Of a stretch of DNA of 64,000 nucleotides, positions 37,341 through 44,740 are shown one piece after another. Origin of the DNA: Trebonia kvetii (GTDB lineage Bacteria > Actinomycetota > Actinomycetes > Streptosporangiales > Streptosporangiaceae); the NCBI RefSeq assembly GCF_007827045.1, contig NZ_RPFW01000002.1, forward strand, positions 1,178,001 through 1,242,000, given 5' to 3'. The notes beneath the pieces are model-generated. The model was not told the origin of the DNA. It was given only the letters and a program-made list of their open reading frames with translations, and made no database searches. Within the stretch, counting starts at the first letter, position 1, and each line of letters opens with the position of its first letter. A program made the position numbers and the translations under genes.

Positions 37341-37381
37341 CCACCGCAGCGAGGCGGCTGCCGAACCGGCGGGCGAGGTGA
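37337..37381 (+). other. Short leader ORF (14 codons) overlapping TetR stop and thiolase start
   Basis: ATG 37337 overlaps the TetR stop (ATGA) and has an excellent GGAAGGAAAC site, but its frame (MTTAARRLPNRRAR) stops at 37379-37381, on top of the thiolase GTG 37378. Either a coupling leader or the true thiolase start cut off by a one-base deletion (see findings). Confidence 0.5.
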
Positions 37382-38577
37382 CCGCGGCCGCGCCGGGCAT
37401 GACCCCGGCCAGCCTGCCAGCCGCGCGCCGCCCGGTCATCGCCGGCCTCGGCATGACCGAACTCGGCCGTACCTACGGGCGCACCGCGGCGCGGTTCGCC
37501 GCCGACGCGGTCCGGCTGGCCGCCGCCGATGCCGGCCTGGCGCTTGGCGACATCGACGGGCTGCTGGTCTCCTCCGGCGTGTCCCGCGGCGTCGACCTGA
37601 GCCTGCAGGGCGACCTTGGCCTGCACGACCTGGGCTTGCTGTCGGAGATGCAGGCGTTCGGCTCGACCGCCGGCGCGATGGTCCAGGTCGCGTCGATGGC
37701 GGTGATGTCCGGCATGGCCAGCGCCGTCGCCTGCGTGTGGGCGGACGCGCCGCTGCGGCAGGGGGTGTCCGGCTCTGACGCCTACAGCGCGCGGCGGCGG
37801 GTGCCCGAAGGCTGGCGCGGACTGTCCGCGGCTGCCGGGATCGTCAGCCCCAACCAGCTGTACGCGCTGGCCGCGCGCCGGCACATGGGACGGTTCGGCA
37901 CCACAAGCGACCAGCTCGGCGCCATCGCGGTCGCGCAGCGGGACTGGGCCGTGCGCAACCCGCTGGCGCAGTTCCGCCAGCCGATCACGCTCGAGGACTA
38001 CCACGCCTCGCGGTGGATCGCCGAGCCGTTCCACCTGCTCGACTGCTGCCTGGTCTCCAACGGCGGCATCGCGGTGATCGTCACCACCGCCGACCGGGCG
38101 GCCGGCCTGCGGCAGCCTCCGGTCTGGGTTCGCGGCTGGGCGCAGGCGCACCCGGGCCATTCCGGCCGCCGCTTCGACGACTTCGGGCTCGTCACCGGCG
38201 CCGCGACCGCGGGTCCGGCCGCGCTGCGGATGGCCGGCGTCGGCCTGGCCGACATCGACGTGGTCGAGCTGTACGACTGCTACACCTACACGGTGCTCGT
38301 CACGCTCGAGGACTACGGGTTCTGCGACAAGGGCGAGGGCGGGCCGCTCGTCGCCTCGGGCGTGCTCGGCTCGGACGGCAAGCTCAAGCTCAACACCGGC
38401 GGGGGCCAGCTGTCCTCCTACTACATGTGGGGAATGACCCCGCTGTCCGAGGCGATCATTCAGGCCCGCGGCCAGGGCGGCGAGCGCCAGGTGCCCCGTC
38501 ACGACCTGGTGCTGGTGTCGGGCAACGGCGGCATCCTCGACCACCACTCGACGCTGATTCTCGCCGCGGCGAGCTGA
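37378..38577 (+). CDS. Thiolase-like (SCP-x type) acetyl-CoA acetyltransferase
   Basis: 399 residues from GTG 37378 (frame open further upstream to 37306). Lipid-transfer/thiolase family: AVIAGLGMTELGRTYGRTA-like start, VELYDCYTYTVLVTLEDYGF in the middle and LNTGGGQLSSYYMWGMTPL near the end. The usual N-terminal active Cys region reads AFGSTAGAMVQVASM without Cys, as in SCP2-thiolase-like partners of DUF35 proteins. Followed 17 bp later by a DUF35 gene, with which it would form a complex, as ChsH/Ltp-type aldolases do. Function inferred from that pairing. Confidence 0.82.
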   Translation: MTAAAPGMTPASLPAARRPVIAGLGMTELGRTYGRTAARFAADAVRLAAADAGLALGDIDGLLVSSGVSRGVDLSLQGDLGLHDLGLLSEMQAFGSTAGAMVQVASMAVMSGMASAVACVWADAPLRQGVSGSDAYSARRRVPEGWRGLSAAAGIVSPNQLYALAARRHMGRFGTTSDQLGAIAVAQRDWAVRNPLAQFRQPITLEDYHASRWIAEPFHLLDCCLVSNGGIAVIVTTADRAAGLRQPPVWVRGWAQAHPGHSGRRFDDFGLVTGAATAGPAALRMAGVGLADIDVVELYDCYTYTVLVTLEDYGFCDKGEGGPLVASGVLGSDGKLKLNTGGGQLSSYYMWGMTPLSEAIIQARGQGGERQVPRHDLVLVSGNGGILDHHSTLILAAAS

Positions 38578-38594
38578 CCGGAAGGGCGATCGCG

Positions 38595-39002
38595 ATGACA
38601 GTCGGCCCCGTGGCCCGCGACGCTGACACCGCCGCGTTCTTCGACGCGGCGGCGTCCGGCCAGTTCCTGCTCCGCCACTGCCCTGCGTGCGGCGCCATCT
38701 CCGCGCCGCAGTCCGCCCAGTGCGAGCGATGCGCCGCCACCGACCTCGACTGGCGGCGGGCCATCGGCGACGCGATCCTGGTCAGCTGGACCGTGTCCCA
38801 CGGCAGGCCGGGCACTGACCCGGTGATCCTGTGCATCGCGGAACTCGCCGAGGGACCGTGGTGGTGGGCACGCCTCGAGGGCGGCGAGCCGAAATCGCTC
38901 AGCATCGGCGCGCCGCTGCGCATCGCCTACCGGCACCCAACCCCGGACAGCGAGGTCGTTCCTGTCTTCGTGCCCGCCAGCACCGCGACGGCATCGGGCT
39001 GA
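38595..39002 (+). CDS. DUF35 Zn-ribbon/OB-fold protein
   Basis: 135-residue acyl-CoA-binding partner protein: N-terminal rubredoxin-like zinc ribbon (HCPACG and QCERCA, residues ~29-50), then an OB fold (ILVSWTVSHGRPGTDPVI). Starts at ATG 38595. DUF35 proteins bind thiolase-like enzymes, and the gene directly follows one; together they probably act on a side-chain acyl-CoA. Confidence 0.85.
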   Translation: MTVGPVARDADTAAFFDAAASGQFLLRHCPACGAISAPQSAQCERCAATDLDWRRAIGDAILVSWTVSHGRPGTDPVILCIAELAEGPWWWARLEGGEPKSLSIGAPLRIAYRHPTPDSEVVPVFVPASTATASG

Positions 39003-39051
39003 TCGGAGCGTCGAGACCATCTTGGTGTTAGCTGGCGTTTCAGGCGCATCA

Positions 39052-39118
39052 CCAAGCCGTCCCGATGGCCTTGCCCATCCTGATGTCACCGGGCTGAATG
39101 GCGTCTGTCGGCCCGGAC
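39052..39118 (-). pseudogene. Partial copy of the small ORF at 40698-40880
   Basis: Reverse strand reads PTDAIQPGDIRMGKA, matching PTDAIQPGDITMGMM of the ORF at 40698-40880, with ~35 bases nearly identical in DNA. No start; a stray duplicate or relic. Confidence 0.5.
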
Positions 39119-39153
39119 AGCGAGACGGTCCCCGTGTTGGTGATTCCTCCGGC

Positions 39154-39188
39154 TTGACGCATGCCGATATCGGCATATGATGGCTCCC
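39154..39188 (+). promoter_or_regulatory. Leaderless arsR promoter with operator in the spacer
   Basis: -35 TTGACG (39154-39159), 16-bp spacer, -10 TATGAT (39176-39181), and the ATG at 39189 seven bases after the -10, so transcription probably starts at the ATG. The perfect palindrome ATGCCGATATCGGCAT (39161-39176) fills the spacer and is the likely ArsR operator. Confidence 0.78.
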
Positions 39189-39530
39189 ATGGCACGAGCA
39201 GCGACGACGTCGGACGTCTTCAACGCGATCGCCGAGCCGCAGCGCCGGCAGATCCTGGCACTGCTGCGCTCAGGCGAGCGGCCGGTGACCGAACTCGCCC
39301 GCGAGCTGGGGATGACCCAGCCGGGGGCGTCCAAGCACCTGCGGGTGCTGCGGGAGGTCAGGCTGGTGCGGGACAGGCAGGTGGGCAAGCAGCGCCTCTA
39401 CGGCCTGGACGCCCGCGGGCTGCGGCCGGTCCACGAGTGGGTCGGCGGCTTCGAGCGGTTCTGGAACGAGAGCTTCGACCGGCTGGACGAGTACGTGCAG
39501 GACCTGAAGCAGGCGAGGCAGGAGGAGTAG
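39189..39530 (+). CDS. ArsR-family regulator, leaderless
   Basis: 113 residues; the frame opens at 39177 but ATG 39189 lies at the predicted transcription start. HTH VTELARELGMTQPGASKHLR, wing VRDRQVGKQRLYGL, and a C-terminal tail FERFWNESFDRLDEY typical of ArsR proteins paired with AHSA1 genes. First of three genes (ArsR, AHSA1, DHFR-like) in an operon. Confidence 0.9.
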   Translation: MARAATTSDVFNAIAEPQRRQILALLRSGERPVTELARELGMTQPGASKHLRVLREVRLVRDRQVGKQRLYGLDARGLRPVHEWVGGFERFWNESFDRLDEYVQDLKQARQEE

Positions 39531-39533
39531 CCG

Positions 39534-40040
39534 ATGAACGCGACGGGACGAGGGGCGCCGGCGCAGTCCGCGACGGCCGACCGCGAGATCGTGATCTCCC
39601 GGGTCATCAGGGCACCGCGGGAGCTGGTGTTCGAGGCGTTCACCGCAGTGCGGCACCTGTCACGGTGGTGGGGACCGGAGGGGTTCAGCACCACCACGCG
39701 GGCGTTCGAGTTCCGCGTCGGCGGTGAGTGGGAGTTCGTGATGCACGGACCGGACGGGACGGACTACCAGGAGTGGATCTCCTGGACCGAGATCGCACCG
39801 CCGGAGCGGATCGCCCTGCTGCACGGTGAGACCCGCGGCGACCCGAACGCCTTCGCGTCGGTCATCACGTTCGCGCCCGACGGCGCGGCGACGCGGATCG
39901 AGATGCGCACGGTCTTCCCCACCAGGGAGCTGCGCGATGAGGCGACCGAGAAGTACCACGCGATCGAGGGCGGCGAGCAGACCCTGGGCAACCTGGCTGC
40001 CTACGTCACCGAGATCCTTCGTAAGGGAGTTGAGGACTGA
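39534..40040 (+). CDS. AHSA1-type SRPBCC protein
   Basis: 168 residues: IVISRVIRAPRELVFEAFTA then LSRWWGPEGFSTTTRAFEFR and ITFAPDGAATRIEMRTVFP, the standard AHSA1 cavity fold. 3 bp after the ArsR stop; its own TGA overlaps the next ATG (TGATG). Confidence 0.9.
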   Translation: MNATGRGAPAQSATADREIVISRVIRAPRELVFEAFTAVRHLSRWWGPEGFSTTTRAFEFRVGGEWEFVMHGPDGTDYQEWISWTEIAPPERIALLHGETRGDPNAFASVITFAPDGAATRIEMRTVFPTRELRDEATEKYHAIEGGEQTLGNLAAYVTEILRKGVED

Positions 40041-40675
40041 TGGCAGGAAAGGTGTTCTTCAGCGTGTCGATGTCGCTGGACGGGTTCATCGCGCCCGAGG
40101 AGCGCACGGACGACCCGGACGCGCAGCGCTGGACGGCGCAGTGGATGGAACTGCAGCAGTGGGTCTTCCCGCTGCGGTTCTTCCGGGAGAACCTGAAGCT
40201 CGGCGAGGGCGGCGAGGAGGGACGCGACAACGACATCGCGCGGGAGACGTTTGAGCGCACCGGCGCGAGCGTGATGGGCAAGCGCATGTTCGACCTCGGC
40301 GAGAAGGCATGGCCGGAGGAGGCGCCGTTCCACACGCCGGTCTTCGTCGTGACGCACGAGAAGCGCGACCCCTGGGAGCGGCCGGGCGGTACCACCTTCC
40401 ACTTCGTCAACGACGGCATCGAGACCGCGCTCGACCAGGCCCGCCAGGCCGCGGGCGACCGGGACGTGCGCATCGGCGGCGGCGGCGCGACGATCCTGGA
40501 GTACGTGAACGCCGGCCTGGTCGACGAGTTCTCGATCGCGCTGTCACCCGTGCTTTTCGGCTCAGGAATTCGCCTGTTCGAGGGCGTGGACGCGGGCCGC
40601 GTGGCCCTGGTGCCGGTCCGCGCGGAGCCGACGCAGCGGGTCACCCACCTGACCTACGCGGTCCGGGAGCGGTAA
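40040..40675 (+). CDS. Dihydrofolate-reductase-like (RibD C-terminal) protein
   Basis: 211 residues of the RibD C-terminal/DHFR-like family: VFFSVSMSLDGFIAPE at the start, GASVMGKRMFDLGEKAW, IGGGGATILEYVNAGLVDEF and LFGSGIRLF. Binds NADPH; the physiological substrate in these ArsR-AHSA1 clusters is not known. Starts at ATG 40040, coupled to the upstream stop. Confidence 0.87.
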   Translation: MAGKVFFSVSMSLDGFIAPEERTDDPDAQRWTAQWMELQQWVFPLRFFRENLKLGEGGEEGRDNDIARETFERTGASVMGKRMFDLGEKAWPEEAPFHTPVFVVTHEKRDPWERPGGTTFHFVNDGIETALDQARQAAGDRDVRIGGGGATILEYVNAGLVDEFSIALSPVLFGSGIRLFEGVDAGRVALVPVRAEPTQRVTHLTYAVRER

Positions 40676-40697
40676 CTGTCCCGAACTCGTGCCGTGG

Positions 40698-40880
40698 CTA
40701 TTCGTCGTCAGGCATGTCGAGGAATTCCCTGGCCATCATGCCCATGGTGATGTCACCGGGCTGAATGGCGTCCGTCGGAACCCCGGCGGCCATCGGGTTT
40801 ATCTTGATGAAGGGGGGGAGTTCAGGCTCAGCCCAGATCTCCTCGCGCCGCTTGCCGAACCACCGCCTGATCTTGCTCAT
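40698..40880 (-). CDS. Small hypothetical protein, 60 aa
   Basis: MSKIRRWFGKRREEIWAEPE at the start and PTDAIQPGDITMGMMAREFL near the end. Basic N-terminus, acidic tail. The longer frame to 41069 runs through pseudogene sequence and is not used. A partial copy of its C-terminal part lies at 39052-39118. No family recognised. Confidence 0.5.
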   Translation of the reverse strand: MSKIRRWFGKRREEIWAEPELPPFIKINPMAAGVPTDAIQPGDITMGMMAREFLDMPDDE

Positions 40881-40929
40881 GCCGGTCCAACTACCCGCCA
40901 AATGCGGTTTACACCTGGCATTGCAGTGA

Positions 40930-41240
40930 CTAGAAGGCCGCAGAAAGCGGCTCAGCCGTGGTAGGCGAGTAGTCGCCGATCCCGGTGGCCGTGCTCCCGT
41001 AGCTGTTACCGGTGACGTAGACCGTCTTCCCGTTAGGGCTGACGGCCACCGAGCGGGCCTGGTCGACACCGTGGCCCGGGCCGTTATAACGCTTGAGCCA
41101 CAGCTGAGCTCCGGCGACCGCGGTCGCGTGCGACGGCACCGGCGGCGATGCCGATACCGGCCGGGTAGGTCTGGCTGAAGCGTTTGCCCCGATCGATGAC
41201 GCCGCGACCAGTGCGACGGCGACAGCAGCGGCAGCGCATG
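40930..41240 (-). pseudogene. Secreted beta-propeller protein fragment without start
   Basis: Signal-peptide-like AAAAVAVALVAASSIGANA, then GAQLWLKRYNGPGHG, ARSVAVSPNGKTVYVTGNSY, the repeat unit of SBBP-type propeller proteins, and a stop after one unit. There is no ATG/GTG in frame before the signal peptide except inside the TIM-barrel gene. Truncated at both ends. Confidence 0.62.
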
Positions 41241-41246
41241 CGGCTC

Positions 41247-42068
41247 TCAGAACACGCCGGGGAAGGTGGCGCGCAGGCGGGCAGCGGTTTCGTCGGGCGG
41301 CGCGGACCAGACGGTCTCGTTGAAGATCTCCACCTCGATGTCGCCCGTGTAGCCAGCCGCGGCGACAGCGGCGGTGATCGGGGGGAAATCGATATGGCCG
41401 TCGCCGACGTGGCCGCGGCCGAGCAGGGTGTCGGCGGGCAGCGGCAGGATCCAGTCGCAGACCTGGTAGCTGACGATCCGCTCCCCCGCCCGCGCGATGT
41501 CCGCGAGCAGCGCCGCGTCCCACCACAGGTGGTAGGTGTCCACGACGACGCCTGCCGCGTCGGCGGGGAACTCAAGCGCCAGGTCGAGCGCCTCGCCGAG
41601 GCGAGTGATCACGCAGCGGTCGGCGGCGAACATCGGGTGCAGGGCCTCGATGCCCAGGCGGACCCCGTGCGCATGGGCGACGGGGACGAGTTCGCCGATG
41701 GCGTCGGCGATCATCCGCCTGGCCAGTCCGATGTCGCGGCTGCCAGGCACCAGGCCGCCAGAGACAAGGACGAGCGTGCCGGCGCCGAGCGCGGACGCCT
41801 CGGCGATCGCCGCCTTGTTGTCCGCGATCGCCGCCCGCCGGGCGCCGGCGTCGGCGTGGGTGAAGAACCCGCCGCGACACAGGCTGGACACGCGCAGCCC
41901 GGCCGACCGCACCGTCTTCGCGGCGGCGTCGAGCCCGGCGTCGGCGACCTGCTCGCGCCACAGCCCGATCGCGGGGATCTCGTGCCTGACGCACAGGGCC
42001 GCCGCGTCGGCGACGCTCAGCGGCCTGACCGTCGCCTGGTTGAGTGACAGCCGGCCGAGCACGCTCAT
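41247..42068 (-). CDS. Sugar-phosphate isomerase/epimerase-like TIM barrel
   Basis: 273-residue xylose-isomerase-like/AP-endonuclease-2 fold protein. Metal ligands expected at Glu in RLGIEALHPMF, Asp/His in VVVDTYHLWWD, and at GDGHIDFPP and IEVEIFNET are present. ATG 42068 overlaps the stop of the third mini-ORF (ATGA). Third enzyme of the Gfo-DUF993-TIM operon; probable substrate a keto-sugar or derivative. Confidence 0.87.
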   Translation of the reverse strand: MSVLGRLSLNQATVRPLSVADAAALCVRHEIPAIGLWREQVADAGLDAAAKTVRSAGLRVSSLCRGGFFTHADAGARRAAIADNKAAIAEASALGAGTLVLVSGGLVPGSRDIGLARRMIADAIGELVPVAHAHGVRLGIEALHPMFAADRCVITRLGEALDLALEFPADAAGVVVDTYHLWWDAALLADIARAGERIVSYQVCDWILPLPADTLLGRGHVGDGHIDFPPITAAVAAAGYTGDIEVEIFNETVWSAPPDETAARLRATFPGVF

Positions 42069-42145
42069 GAGGACACCTCGCTGACGCTCGGAGTCCGCAT
42101 TCGCGGACGCACAGTACTTACCGATTCGCTCGCAAGCTCGCTCAT
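42065..42145 (-). CDS. Mini-ORF 3 of 3 (26 aa)
   Basis: Identical to the first two; ATG 42145, and its TGA overlaps ATG 42068 of the TIM-barrel gene (ATGA), completing the coupled chain. Confidence 0.5.
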   Translation of the reverse strand: MSELASESVSTVRPRMRTPSVSEVSS

Positions 42146-42222
42146 GAGGACACCTCGCTGACGCTCGGAGTCCGCATTCGCGGACGCACAGTACTTACCG
42201 ATTCGCTCGCAAGCTCGCTCAT
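42142..42222 (-). CDS. Mini-ORF 2 of 3 (26 aa)
   Basis: Identical to mini-ORF 1; ATG 42222 overlaps its stop by four bases. Confidence 0.5.
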   Translation of the reverse strand: MSELASESVSTVRPRMRTPSVSEVSS

Positions 42223-42299
42223 GAGGACACCTCGCTGACGCTCGGAGTCCGCATTCGCGGACGCACAGTACTTACCGATTCGCTCGCAAGCTCGCTCAT
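42219..42299 (-). CDS. Mini-ORF 1 of 3 (26 aa)
   Basis: Starts at ATG 42299, whose ATGA overlaps the DUF993 stop codon, and stops inside the start of mini-ORF 2. The peptide begins MSELASESVSTVRP and ends in SEVSS; acidic-serine rich then basic. Whether it is translated is unknown, but the arrangement would couple it to DUF993 upstream. Confidence 0.5.
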   Translation of the reverse strand: MSELASESVSTVRPRMRTPSVSEVSS

Positions 42300-43435
42300 G
42301 TGCGCGCCTTGAGCAACGCGGTCATCCGGGTGACCGCCATGTCCGGTTCGGCCAGTGCCCCGGCCGCCGCCGCCAGCTCGAACACCTTGACCAGGTGACC
42401 CGGCGGCCGGTTCCACTCCTGGCCGTCGAGCATGGAAAACCGCGGCTGGTGGCCGTTGAGCCAGGCGAGGAAGGCGACGCCCGTCTTGTAGTAGTAGGTC
42501 GGCTCCTCGAAGATCAGGCGGCTGAGCGGCACCGTCGGCCCGATCGCCGCCCGGTAACCGGCGCGGTCGCCAGCGTCCAGGGCACGCAGCGCGGCGGCGG
42601 CCGGTGCGGTGACCGCGGCGAACGCGCCGAGCAGCGCGTCGCTGTGCCCCTGGTCGTCGCCCTCGATCAGTTCGGCGTAGCCGAAGTCGTCCCCGGTGTA
42701 GAGGCGGATGCCGGCGGGGAGCCTGCGGCGCAGCGCGACCTCGTGCCCGGCGTCGAGCACCGACAGCTTGATCCCGTCGACCTTGTCGCCGACCCGGTTG
42801 ACCAGTTCCAGGACGGTCGCGGCCGCGGACTCGAAGTCGCCGCCGCCCCAGTAGCCGGCCAGGGCCGGGTCGAACGCCTCGCCGAGCCAGTGCAGGATGA
42901 CCGGCCCGCTCGCCTGCTTGAGCAGCGTCTCGTAGACCTCCAGGTAGTCACGTGGCCCGGTGGCGGCCGCGGCGAGCGCGCGGCTCGCCATCAGGATCAC
43001 CTGGCCGCCTGTCGACTGGACGAACGCGAGCTGCGCCGCGTAGCCGTCGATGATCGCGGTCAGCGAGTGGCGCTCGCCGGCCGGCAGATGGTCGGTGCCC
43101 GCCCCGCAGGCGAGGTCCGCGAACCGGCCGGCCGCGCGACGGGCGGCGGCGCGCTCCGCCGTGCTCGCGATCAGCTCGCGCGCCAGCCCCCAGGGCAGGC
43201 CCATGCCGCGCTGCGCAGTGTCCATCGCCTCGGCGACCGCGAAGCCGTGCTCCCACAGGTGGTCGCGGAACCGCAGCGTCGCCTGCCAGTCGATGAGATC
43301 GCCGCTGTCCACCGAGGCGACGTGCGCGGCCGCGTAGACGCGCCGCGACGCGGGCGGCGGGTACCCATCCGCCCAGCCGGGCACCGTGATCTCCAGGGGT
43401 TCGGCCCGGCCCGGCAACACGATGGCGGCGGTCAT
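42296..43435 (-). CDS. DUF993 family protein (DHDPS-like aldolase fold)
   Basis: 379 residues of the DUF993 family, related to dihydrodipicolinate-synthase/aldolase TIM barrels: VILHWLGEAFDPALAGYW, DGIKLSVLDAGHEVALRRRL (lysine in the Schiff-base position of the fold) and YTGDDFGYAELIEGD. Starts at ATG 43435, overlapping the oxidoreductase stop; ends ATGA into mini-ORF 1. Family function is not established; neighbours suggest a sugar-acid or keto-sugar lyase. Confidence 0.85.
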   Translation of the reverse strand: MTAAIVLPGRAEPLEITVPGWADGYPPPASRRVYAAAHVASVDSGDLIDWQATLRFRDHLWEHGFAVAEAMDTAQRGMGLPWGLARELIASTAERAAARRAAGRFADLACGAGTDHLPAGERHSLTAIIDGYAAQLAFVQSTGGQVILMASRALAAAATGPRDYLEVYETLLKQASGPVILHWLGEAFDPALAGYWGGGDFESAAATVLELVNRVGDKVDGIKLSVLDAGHEVALRRRLPAGIRLYTGDDFGYAELIEGDDQGHSDALLGAFAAVTAPAAAALRALDAGDRAGYRAAIGPTVPLSRLIFEEPTYYYKTGVAFLAWLNGHQPRFSMLDGQEWNRPPGHLVKVFELAAAAGALAEPDMAVTRMTALLKART

Positions 43436-44604
43436 GCTGTGCCGCCGGGCACCGTGCTCCCCGCCGCGGGGATCTCGACCCGGCGGCCCTCATCCGATGA
43501 GCGCATCGCGAGTTCGGCGAGCTGGACACCCCTGGCCCCGGCGAACAGGTCCCAGCGGAACGGCTCGCCGCGGGCGGCGGAGCGCAGGAACAGCTCCCAC
43601 TGCGCCTTGAACCCGTTGTCGATGGCCATGGTGTCGGGCATGTCGGTCCACATCGCCTGGTAGTCGAGCGGGTCGGGCAGGTCGGGGTTCCACACCGGCA
43701 TCGGGGTGGAAACCTTGTGCTGGACGGCGCAGTTACGCAGGCCGGCGACCGCGCTGCCGTGCGTGCCGTCGACCTGCACCTCGAGCAGCTCGCGACGGTT
43801 GACGCGGACCGCCCAGGAGGAGTTCACCGAGCCGACGGCGCCGCCGTCGAACTCAAGCACCGCGTAGGCGGCGTCGTCGGCGGTCACCGCATACGGCTCG
43901 CCCGCCTCGTCCCAGCGCCGCGGCAGGTGGGTGACGCGCCGCGCGTAGACCGCACGGACCGGGCCGAACAGCTCCTCGAGCAGGTACGTCCAGTGCGGGA
44001 ACATGTCAAGCACGATGCCGCCGCCGTCTTCCGCGCGGTAGTTCCACGACGGGCGCTGCGCCGGGATGCCGTCTCCCTCGAATACCCAGTAGCCGAACTC
44101 GATCCGCACCGATAGCACCCGGCCGAAGAAGCCCTCGCGAACCAGCCGGCGCAGCTTGATCATGCCGGGCAGGAACAGCTTGTCCTGCACGACGCCGTGC
44201 GTGATGCCTGCCGCGCGCGCCGCCTCGGCCAGCGCGAACGCGGCCGCGGCGGCGGCCGCCACCGGCTTTTCCGTGTAGACGTGCTTGCCCGCCGCGATCG
44301 CGCGGCGCAGCGCGTCTTCCCGCGCGCTCGTCACCTGGGTGTCGAAGTACACGTCGATGTCCGGGTCGCCGAGCACCTCATCGAGGCTGGTGGTCCACCG
44401 GGACAGGCCGTGCCGCTCGGCGATGGCCCGCAGCCGCTCCTCGCTGCGCCCGACGAGAACCGGCTCGGGATACAACACGTTTCCGTCGTCGAGCGCGATC
44501 CCGCCCTGTTCTCTGATGGCAAGCAGCGACCGCACCAGGTGCTGCCGGTATCCCATCCGTCCGGTGACCCCGTTCAGGGCGACGTGAATGACCTTGCGCG
44601 CCAT
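43432..44604 (-). CDS. Gfo/Idh/MocA-family oxidoreductase
   Basis: 390 residues: NAD(P)-binding Rossmann start (KVIHVALNGVTGRMGYRQHL), the family EKP motif in AAGKHVYTEKPVAAAAA and C-terminal sheet domain (YWVFEGDGIPAQRPSWNYRA). Oxidises a hydroxyl of a sugar or cyclitol. ATG 44604 is chosen for GGAAGG 7 nt upstream; the frame opens at 44688. First gene of the reverse operon and divergent from LacI. Confidence 0.9.
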   Translation of the reverse strand: MARKVIHVALNGVTGRMGYRQHLVRSLLAIREQGGIALDDGNVLYPEPVLVGRSEERLRAIAERHGLSRWTTSLDEVLGDPDIDVYFDTQVTSAREDALRRAIAAGKHVYTEKPVAAAAAAAFALAEAARAAGITHGVVQDKLFLPGMIKLRRLVREGFFGRVLSVRIEFGYWVFEGDGIPAQRPSWNYRAEDGGGIVLDMFPHWTYLLEELFGPVRAVYARRVTHLPRRWDEAGEPYAVTADDAAYAVLEFDGGAVGSVNSSWAVRVNRRELLEVQVDGTHGSAVAGLRNCAVQHKVSTPMPVWNPDLPDPLDYQAMWTDMPDTMAIDNGFKAQWELFLRSAARGEPFRWDLFAGARGVQLAELAMRSSDEGRRVEIPAAGSTVPGGTA

Positions 44605-44653
44605 AGAGCAGCCTTCCGCGAGCGGGATATTGACGTCGTTAAGAGACTGTTTC

Positions 44654-44667
44654 GGAAAGGGCTTTCC
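44654..44667. promoter_or_regulatory. LacI-type operator in divergent promoter
   Basis: GGAAAG-GG-CTTTCC: 6-bp arms around a central GG, lying 50 bp before the Gfo gene and 74 bp before the LacI start. Matches in arms the site at 45871-45884. Confidence 0.62.
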
Positions 44668-44740
44668 CGAGAATAGGCTTGGCGGCACGGCCGGTCAAGC
44701 AGGCAGACGGGCGGCCGAAGGCGGGTGGCGAGGAGGTCCA

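Larger units (their letters stand above)
42062..42292. repeat. Three perfect tandem copies of a 77-bp unit
   Basis: Units 42062-42138, 42139-42215 and 42216-42292 are identical, plus a partial fourth (42293-42299). Each contains a small hairpin GTCCGC-ATTC-GCGGAC and, on the reverse strand, an ATGA stop/start overlap at each junction. Not spaced, so not CRISPR. Confidence 0.97.

Noticed and set aside
42062..42299. CRISPR array
   Set aside because: The repeats are head-to-tail without spacers and are 77 bp long; no cas genes.
44588..44740. N-terminal extension of LacI from 44588
   Set aside because: The perfect AGGAGGT before GTG 44741 and the promoter/operator at 44654-44667 argue for the shorter form.
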